Positions 57,457-64,000 of a stretch of 64,000 nucleotides of DNA are shown here, in pieces (the stretch's first letter is position 1; every line of letters begins with the position of its first letter). The notes beneath the pieces were generated by a model. It was not told the origin of the DNA. It made no database searches and was given only the letters and a program-made list of their open reading frames with translations. Source of the stretch: Parietichytrium sp. I65-24A (Eukaryota; Sar; Bigyra; Thraustochytrida; Thraustochytriidae); contig BLSF01000015.1 of NCBI GenBank assembly GCA_012862575.1, positions 123,545 through 187,544 on the forward strand, read 5' to 3'. The translations under genes and the position numbers were made by a program.

Positions 57457-60378
57457 TTAAAGCTCTGCATCAATAACGATATCGCCCGAATCCGAGCTCG
57501 GCGGAGACACCTTGTGTTTCAACCCAAATGTACGAACGATTGCCTCAGCAATGTGGCTTGCTTCAGGAAGATAAAAGATGCAGGGGCTGGTGGGTGTGTA
57601 AAAGCAATCGAAAACTTGCCCAGACTGAACATCGTCTTCCCATGGTCTCGGCATTACCGGTCGCCATCCACCCCGAGGGATATAACATTTCACAAGTGTT
57701 TCTTTCTTGGCGCCTGGGCAAACAAGCAGATGTGGACCGACCATGAACTGCGAGTGCGAAACTTTTGCAATTGGGTCTCGGGGATAGTGAAGAAGCATGT
57801 GCCTTACCATGGGAACTCCGGTCCTTGCAGCCTCCTCGAGCAATGGCTTCTTCAGAATCTCGTACAATACCTGATGAAGGCGAGCGCACATGCCAAAATA
57901 ACTTTTAGCTTGTGGATGGACAGCTTGGAAGGAAATGTCTGGCAAGACGCCTTCATGTGTCCGGAAGACGGCATCAGAAAACGCACTCATCAAAGCCCAG
58001 CTCTTAAAAAGGTCCAAGTCACGGGACACGCGAAAGAGATGACCGAAGCGGTCAAACATGGTGTAGCCTCCAATGTCACTGTGGGACATCGAAAACCCAC
58101 TGAACCCCCCAGTCATAACGCCTGTGATAGCAGACTTCATTCCATCCATTCGATCGAAGGTAGTCATTTGGTCACCCATCCACATTAAGGTCGTGTACTT
58201 TGGCGATTGGCCTCCGGCCGAGCGAGTGAAAAACACGCCATTCGCGGCGGTGAATTCATTCATCTCCAATGCTTTGCGGCATGTCTCTGCCCACATGACT
58301 GGGAATTCGTTATGTACGGCGTGGCCTTCGCCAGCATGCAGCTTTGCACCGACAGAGATCGACTCGGCAAAATCGGCCATAAAGCCCATCACTCCCTTGA
58401 TGGATTCAAAGGAGGTGGTTCCTGTACGGAGCATACGCTTCTGGATGACTTCTTGTATGAACCACTCCTGGCAGCGAGGGTTGGTGATATCCACCGTGCC
58501 GAAAGTGAAATCAGGTGTGGCGGAGGCTTGTATTTGATTTGTCACGCCATCGGCCTCTTTCACAAGGCAGTCCAGCTCCACTGCTTTCTGAAAAAGAGTT
58601 GTGCTCTCGTTTGATTTACCGCCGGTGTTTGCCAAGTAAGCGTTGACGTACGAGAGGACCATGATTCCTTCTTCGGCTAGCTCCTCGATCATCTCAAACC
58701 AGTCAGGGTAATGGCTTGGGCTGTATTCCCAGTTCCACTGGAGTCGCCGTCCAAAGTCGGTCTCACGTTTACCAGTCCAGTCTTGAAGCCAAACGGCGGC
58801 GATTGGGACGTTCTCCTCTCGGAGGCTTTGAATACTTTCACGCACCTTTGCACTCCCCCCTTGCAGACCGACGATGGCCCCTCTGCCAACCCAATCAGGC
58901 AGCGGGCGCATATGTCCAGCATACTCCCTCGTGTAAATCTCTATGATTTCCAACAGGCTATCACCGTAGACAAGAGCTCCGGAGACCTGTGTCGTGGCGT
59001 TCACCTCGATGGCGATTCGGTCAGATTGTGTGAAATCAAAATTTGAAAACGCAGTCGTCTTCAAGTACAAACCACGCAAGTCGTCGGTCATGAAGTATGG
59101 AACTGGTGCATAGGAGTTCTGATACGAACCGCTGGCGTGTTTCACAAACAGGTTGATGAGAAAAGTCAGGGGCTGAATTCCGCGCCCTATCCCTTGTTCC
59201 ATGGTGAACACAGGGAAGCAACCTCCCTGCAAGTCGACGAAAGAGTACTGGACTCCCATCCCGTAAATCGACTCCTTCGGGTACTTTTGGAGATTGAGGT
59301 AGAGGCGAGCAACAGGCTGGGAAGTCTTGAGTGCAAAGTCGACCACGCCGCTTGCCGTGGCAGTAAATATCATTTCGTAGCTCACAGGGCTCGACGTTGC
59401 AAAGCTGAGCTCGCCTTCCACCGTTACGATGGAGTCTGCTGTTTTCTTGATCGAGGTGATGGTCTGGTAAATGCTGAAATCGGACGCTAAATCCTGGAAA
59501 TCGTACAATCCCATCTCTTCGTCGTTTGGAGCATCGAAAGAGCCCTCCTTAGCTGCCACAACGAATGCTCGCTTGTTTGCAACAGACGCAAAGAGAGTGT
59601 GCACACCACCATCCGAAGAATCTGCGAAAATTGAAAATTGATCGGAATTCGCTTGCACCCTTAGGGCGTTTGATGGTCCGAACGTGAAATCCGCGGAGGT
59701 TCGGAAGACAAGTTCGCTGGTATGGCCGTCCAAGCCGGCAAAGCAATGCATCGTAGGTTTTGACACAAAGTCGGCGATTACGAAGAGTCCAACAAACAAA
59801 GCAAAGGCAGCAATCCTGCGGATGACGGAAAAAGAGGCCTCTTCGTCCTTCATGTCCTTAAGAAGCCTCTTTGCGTAATCCTCGGCGCTATCAGCGAGCG
59901 CGTCGTCGTTTTTCTTGCCGAGGGCGGCCTGTTCACTTTTCCACTTGTCCACGTGGGCTATCAAATCGTTAGTGTCCGTGGTGGCGAACGTGCTCGCTAT
60001 AAAGCTTAACACCATGAAGAGGTACGCAGCGCCAGGGAACAAGTAGAGACTCTGAGCGGTACCCTTGTACACAGCTGCGGCAGTGCACAGAACGCCGAGG
60101 TTGTTGAACAGCCCAGCAGAAATCGTGTATCCGGCCATAAAAAGCCCAAACGCCAGTGCGGCCATAACGAGCGCCGAGCCGTACCCAAGCACTGTTGCGA
60201 GCTCCTCAAAATCCATCACCAGAATCTCATCCGGGACCGTCGCCAAGCCAAAGTACTTGCGCACGTGGAGCGACACCGACAGCCACCTGCCAAACAGCAT
60301 CACAACGAACGCAAGGCCACTCAGGATCGTCCCATTCCGACTCCTCTTCCTCGCCGAGGTCACTTTATGCCACGACAT
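57457..60378 (-). CDS. GH31 glycosidase of sulfoquinovosidase (YihQ) type with N-terminal membrane domain
   Basis: A 973-residue protein from ATG. Residues 1-225 carry about five hydrophobic helices, ending in one at about 190-205. The rest is a GH31 enzyme of the YihQ branch: WVGRGAIVGLQGG, AVWLQDWTGKRETDFGRRLQWNW, FMADFAES with the predicted nucleophile Asp669, and MWMGDQ with predicted acid/base Asp736. Residues that bind sulfoquinovose in E. coli YihQ (R301, W304, Y508) have counterparts at Arg545, Trp548 and Tyr772; the Asp-to-Tyr spacing of 36 is identical. The family releases sulfoquinovose from sulfolipid headgroups. The catalytic domain may face the lumen of an organelle or the outside. 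A different anionic sugar is possible. Confidence 0.88.
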   Translation of the reverse strand: MSWHKVTSARKRSRNGTILSGLAFVVMLFGRWLSVSLHVRKYFGLATVPDEILVMDFEELATVLGYGSALVMAALAFGLFMAGYTISAGLFNNLGVLCTAAAVYKGTAQSLYLFPGAAYLFMVLSFIASTFATTDTNDLIAHVDKWKSEQAALGKKNDDALADSAEDYAKRLLKDMKDEEASFSVIRRIAAFALFVGLFVIADFVSKPTMHCFAGLDGHTSELVFRTSADFTFGPSNALRVQANSDQFSIFADSSDGGVHTLFASVANKRAFVVAAKEGSFDAPNDEEMGLYDFQDLASDFSIYQTITSIKKTADSIVTVEGELSFATSSPVSYEMIFTATASGVVDFALKTSQPVARLYLNLQKYPKESIYGMGVQYSFVDLQGGCFPVFTMEQGIGRGIQPLTFLINLFVKHASGSYQNSYAPVPYFMTDDLRGLYLKTTAFSNFDFTQSDRIAIEVNATTQVSGALVYGDSLLEIIEIYTREYAGHMRPLPDWVGRGAIVGLQGGSAKVRESIQSLREENVPIAAVWLQDWTGKRETDFGRRLQWNWEYSPSHYPDWFEMIEELAEEGIMVLSYVNAYLANTGGKSNESTTLFQKAVELDCLVKEADGVTNQIQASATPDFTFGTVDITNPRCQEWFIQEVIQKRMLRTGTTSFESIKGVMGFMADFAESISVGAKLHAGEGHAVHNEFPVMWAETCRKALEMNEFTAANGVFFTRSAGGQSPKYTTLMWMGDQMTTFDRMDGMKSAITGVMTGGFSGFSMSHSDIGGYTMFDRFGHLFRVSRDLDLFKSWALMSAFSDAVFRTHEGVLPDISFQAVHPQAKSYFGMCARLHQVLYEILKKPLLEEAARTGVPMVRHMLLHYPRDPIAKVSHSQFMVGPHLLVCPGAKKETLVKCYIPRGGWRPVMPRPWEDDVQSGQVFDCFYTPTSPCIFYLPEASHIAEAIVRTFGLKHKVSPPSSDSGDIVIDAEL

Positions 60379-62535
60379 TTTTCCCGCTCTTTCTCCCCTG
60401 CCGTTGCCGTTGCCGTTGCCCTTGAACTTGACCTTGAAATTGGACTTGAACTTGCTCGCACTCTACGTTCCCCGTGGGCTGACTGACTGCGCGGACGCGA
60501 GGGTCTCGTCTCCGATTCTGATTCTGTTTCTGTTTCCCTATGTTTTCTGTTTCCTGTCTCTGTGCATCTCTGTGCTCTCGATCGTTGTTATTGTCAATGA
60601 TTGTCATCTATCTTGGCACTGATCCTGACAGTATAGAGCTGCGGCTTTAGTAGTAGTAGCAGCTAGTGGCTCGCTATTCTGGATAGTGGATACATATAGC
60701 TAGCTGCTAGAGAGCCTTCTCTGCTATCATTAATGTAGCAGTGATAGTCCTGTACATCCTTCCGAGTTTTTGAGTGTTAGCCTTTTCCGTGGCGGAAGTG
60801 TACTGCCGTTCGTTCGTTCGTTCGTTCGTAGTATTACACAGTATGTGTATGTGCACTGCAACTATACTGGAATAGAAAGAAATTACATTCATGCACTCAC
60901 ATTTCAGAACATTGAACAAGAACAGTGGACAAATTGCATTGCACATTGCACATTGCACATTGCGGCGATGTGTGATGGGGAAGGAAGAAGGAAGGCAAGC
61001 AGCGAAGACAGAGAGAGAGAGAGAGAGAGGCTCTGTTCCGTGCCATTTTGCGTCCTAGCATGTCCAAGCTTTCACGCGCGCTTCTGTTTGAGATTAGCGT
61101 CATGATTGCTCTGTGAATGTTCAGTGAATGAATAAGTTTGAGAATAACTTGCAGCCAACGCACACCAGAGTCCGAAACCGCAAAAGTGTGCGAACTCTAT
61201 TATGCTGACCGGAACGTCAGGCCCTGTCTCGCCAGTCTGAAAGCATCATCATATATTGGTAACTTACGGACCGTGGGTACTGTCCTGACAGACTGTCTCT
61301 GGCTCTGTCTCGGACAGACTGTGCGATGTGCGATGTGCGAGCGCTCCAACTTGAACGTGCCTGTTGCGGAGGTGAACGACTGCTGCGAAAATAGTAGCGA
61401 TGCAATAGCACACCTCTGCCGTGATCGATTGCGCGGACGGATGCAAATGCACCGTCCCCGCGTTATTACTACTCTCAGTTGGTACCGGTACCGTAAACTG
61501 CGGCGCCGTCTGTTCGCTCACTGCCAAGCTGGCGATCACAGCCGTCACGATGGTGATGTGCCAGGACGTTTTGAAGTCTCGCCACGGTGATGTGATTAGC
61601 AGGCAGCGTCGTCGACGTAGATTAATATTTCATGTCGCCTCCTGTCTCATTCTCATTCTCTTCCCTTGCTCGCGCTGAATTCGGCGAAGCAGCTGCACAT
61701 GCTTTGCTGGTCCAAGTCCAAGTCGCCCTTTTTTTTGTTTAACCAGTACCTTGCTGTCCGGCTAAACGTTCAAATTCAGTTTGTCTACTTTCATAGGTAC
61801 ATGCCCTTCTCATGCTCACGGAAATACCGACGAGGATGGACCTGACCTGATGTATTCTTCCGTAGTGCCAAAAAACTGCGAGTCTTGGCGGACGAGTTGG
61901 GCGACGAAGCCACGGCTTGGGCATCGCGTCCCAGTCTCGTTCGTGCTTGACGTGGTCGCGTGTGAGCCGGCTGCACAGCTGCGCGACAACAAGATCGTGT
62001 CACGTGCCCGAATGTAGACATTTGCAGGCCCAAAGCACATGGAAAATTTAGCAGTGTTTGCAGAGCTGAGGCACGACAAACGTCGGAAAGAAAAAACTCT
62101 TGCCCGAGCGCTGCCTTGCGTTTGTTCTCAGGTTGTCAGGTGCTCCTGTTCAGTACTTTCTTCATGTATCGATAACTTGGCGTTACAGCCTGTCCATTTC
62201 GCTCCCCAATCGTCATCGGAGCCGCTGCGTACATTTGAAGCGTGCCTAGAATCGGCCTTGGCTTCTTCATCTCCCGGCGACAAGTCCTGGTTGGGACGCA
62301 TGCGGTGGATGCTTGAGCGATAGAAAACTTGGAATGAAGAGATACATAGTTTAATTGAATTTTTGGTTAGGCGCAAGAAAGTTTTGCAAAAACAGACAAG
62401 CTTCGTTATTTTCAGGGGAGCTGGAAGGACACTTGGATTGTACACTGTTTCTATCGTGTTCCAAAATTGAAGCGCTGAAAAGTTATGGGCATAAGGCTGG
62501 ACGACGGCTGAGAGGTACAGGCAGCTGTCAAGGAT
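60379..62535. other. Intergenic region, 2.2 kb
   Basis: Upstream region of the GH31 gene and 3' flank of the nucleotide-sugar dehydrogenase gene. It has CGTT units (60807-60829), period-7 GCACATT (60937-60963) and GTGCGAT (61321-61341) tracts, a GA run (61012-61030) and a GGTACCGGTACC palindrome (61481-61492). No protein family was recognised in the short frames. Confidence 0.55.
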
Positions 62536-63690
62536 TTACTTTTGGCAAAAGTATTCGACATTGTCGAACGCTGCGAGGGCCTTGAGCTCCTCGCGGTTCT
62601 GGTTGTGCATGTGCATGACAAAAACTTTGTCGTACTCCTCAACGCGCTCGAGTGTCTCAACCTTCTGCATGCCGTGGAACTCTTTGACGAGCGGATCGTA
62701 AAAGTGCACATCGATCTTCTGCTCGATGAGCTGCTCGCAAAACTCCTTCTGTGGTGCCTCACGGGTGTCTCCGACGTTTGGCTTGTAAGAAACTCCGCAC
62801 ACGAGAACCTTCTCGGTGGTTGGGTTCGTGCGCTCGACTGCAAGGCGAGCAGGGCGGCTGTACATGGACTCCATGGAGGCGGAGAGGATTGGCCATGCGC
62901 ACTCGCGGTTCGAGTAGATAAGGAACATTGGGTCGCAAGGAATGCAGTGGCCTCCAACACCAACCCATGGACGGAAAGGGGTAAAGCCGTATGGCTTGGT
63001 GCTTGCAGCGTCGATGATCTCATGCACGTCAAGTCCGCTCTTGTCGCAAAAGTCTGACATCTCGTTGGCGAACATAATGTTCACAGCGCGGAAAGAGTTC
63101 TCCAAGAGCTTGGAGGCCTCAGAGTGCTCAGCGTTCTTGACTGGAACAACGGTTGTAAACACGCCCTGGTAGAAGGAGGCGGCCATGATGGTGGACTCCG
63201 AGTTGAGACCTCCAACGAGTTTAGGGATGTCCTTAAGAGCTGGGTCCTTGCGGCCAGGGTCAATGCGCTCAGGGCTGTTTGCGACCAAGAAGCCGCGGTC
63301 GACGAAAGATTGGAAGCACTTGCGGGTGTCGCCCACTCCGACGGTGGACTCGAGGATGATGAGGCTTCCGTTCTTTGCATGCTTGTCAAGGGTGTTACGG
63401 ACAGCTTCCACGATGCGCAAGTCTGGGGACTTGTCCTCCATGCATGGGGTTGGGACGCAGATGATGTAGATGTCACTGTCCTCAATGTCAGCAGTGTTGG
63501 TGGTAAATGTGATGCCCTCGAGCTGGTGGTCCTCCACATCCTCTACGGTGGACTTGCCGCCCTTGAGCATGGCAATCACGCGCGGGTTGGCGTCGAAGCC
63601 GATGACCTCATGTCCAGCAGCCTTGATGAGGGTGCACAATGGGAGGCCGACATAGCCAGTTCCCACGACGGTGACAACCTTGGAGGTCAT
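62536..63690 (-). CDS. UDP-HexNAc/UDP-glucose 6-dehydrogenase family enzyme (WbpA/WecC-like)
   Basis: A 384-residue protein starting MTSKVVTVVGTGYVGLPL, an NAD-binding Rossmann fold. Other landmarks are IICVPTPC, LIILESTVGVGDTRK, NSPERIDPG, VVPVKNAEHSEASKLLENSFRAVNI, the active-site GVGGHCIPCDP with catalytic Cys249, and VLVCGVSYKPNVGDTREAP in the C-terminal domain. The two-step oxidation turns a UDP-sugar C6 alcohol into a uronic acid with two NAD+. SPERIDPG and the HCIPCDP pattern favour the bacterial UDP-N-acetylhexosamine dehydrogenase branch (WbpA, WecC, TviB) over the animal/plant UGDH branch, though substrate is not proven. The product would feed surface polysaccharides. It is somewhat shorter than the usual 420-440 residues. 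Confidence 0.88.
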   Translation of the reverse strand: MTSKVVTVVGTGYVGLPLCTLIKAAGHEVIGFDANPRVIAMLKGGKSTVEDVEDHQLEGITFTTNTADIEDSDIYIICVPTPCMEDKSPDLRIVEAVRNTLDKHAKNGSLIILESTVGVGDTRKCFQSFVDRGFLVANSPERIDPGRKDPALKDIPKLVGGLNSESTIMAASFYQGVFTTVVPVKNAEHSEASKLLENSFRAVNIMFANEMSDFCDKSGLDVHEIIDAASTKPYGFTPFRPWVGVGGHCIPCDPMFLIYSNRECAWPILSASMESMYSRPARLAVERTNPTTEKVLVCGVSYKPNVGDTREAPQKEFCEQLIEQKIDVHFYDPLVKEFHGMQKVETLERVEEYDKVFVMHMHNQNREELKALAAFDNVEYFCQK

Positions 63691-64000
63691 TTTTTCCGGA
63701 TTGCGAAAGGAAGCGGCGAGGGGGAAAGGAAGCGCGAGTGTTGCGGTGGTTGGTGTGGCTGCTGCTTTCGCTTGTGCTTGCGCTGCTGGTTTGGGGTTTT
63801 GTTTGCGTTTTGGTTTCTGCTTTCTTGATTTGGGCTCTGGACTGCTTGCCCAGGTCGATTGACAACGCTCACAGCTCTATCTGCACCTACCCAACTAGAC
63901 TTTGGCTCACAACTGATCACTTTCGAAATGCTAAAGTATGCTAACTTTCAGTAACTCGATGCACGCCCCTCTCACTATCACTTGCACTTTCGCTTTCACT
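63691..64000. promoter_or_regulatory. Upstream region of the nucleotide-sugar dehydrogenase gene
   Basis: 310 bp to the window edge. Pyrimidine- and GT-rich on the plus strand (TTTGCGTTTTGG). It should contain the promoter and 5' UTR; no specific element was identified. Confidence 0.45.

Noticed and set aside
57514-58188. 224-codon plus-strand frame opposite the GH31 gene
   Set aside because: Antisense shadow of the GH31 coding sequence.

Overview
The window is nuclear DNA of a flagellated, intron-poor microbial eukaryote. Evidence for this is a full axonemal dynein heavy chain, a myosin, a G-protein gamma subunit with a prenylation box, an ESCRT-I VPS37 subunit, a JmjC/zinc-finger protein, and three GT..AG introns that restore protein families exactly or plausibly. 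Genes lie on both strands with no operon logic. Bacterial-type enzymes (LpxB, CapA-like, a sulfoquinovosidase-type GH31, a nucleotide-sugar dehydrogenase) sit among them. A stramenopile-like protist such as a thraustochytrid, or an alga, would fit, but lineage cannot be proven from this sequence.

Layout. 0-1.2 kb: tandem pair of a tiny repeat protein gene. 2.5-4.7 kb: CapA-like/permuted-papain fusion with an apparent frameshift. 5.1-8.2 kb: RNA uracil-C5 methyltransferase and, convergent and only 19 bp away, an LpxB gene with one intron. 9.2-10.2 kb: a 640-bp pure TA array just upstream of a G-gamma gene. 10.6-16.1 kb: myosin-IQ-RCC1 fusion (minus strand). 17.1-19.3 kb: JmjC protein that has lost key catalytic residues. 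21.8-22.9 kb: RING finger protein. 22.9-37.2 kb: gene desert with microsatellites and a recurrent palindrome. 37.2-41.4 kb: GST and VPS37 diverge from an intergenic region present twice around a single N. 41.7-42.9 kb: unknown basic coiled-coil protein. 44.6-57.3 kb: single-headed inner-arm dynein heavy chain. 57.5-60.4 kb: membrane-anchored sulfoquinovosidase-like enzyme. 62.5-63.7 kb: nucleotide-sugar dehydrogenase.

How they work together: dynein and myosin serve motility and transport; G-gamma, RING and VPS37 serve signalling, ubiquitin and endosomal sorting; the JmjC protein is chromatin-related. LpxB, CapA-like, nucleotide-sugar dehydrogenase and GH31 all act on glycans or glycolipids in their families, but nothing here shows that they form one pathway.

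The most notable items are the tandem mini-gene with almost only synonymous change between copies, the JmjC pseudoenzyme, the CapA fusion, the membrane-anchored sulfoquinovosidase with all recognition residues, the giant TA array, and two dispersed non-coding signals (TACCGGTA palindromes and period-7 microsatellites). No rRNA, tRNA, CRISPR array or intact transposon was recognised.
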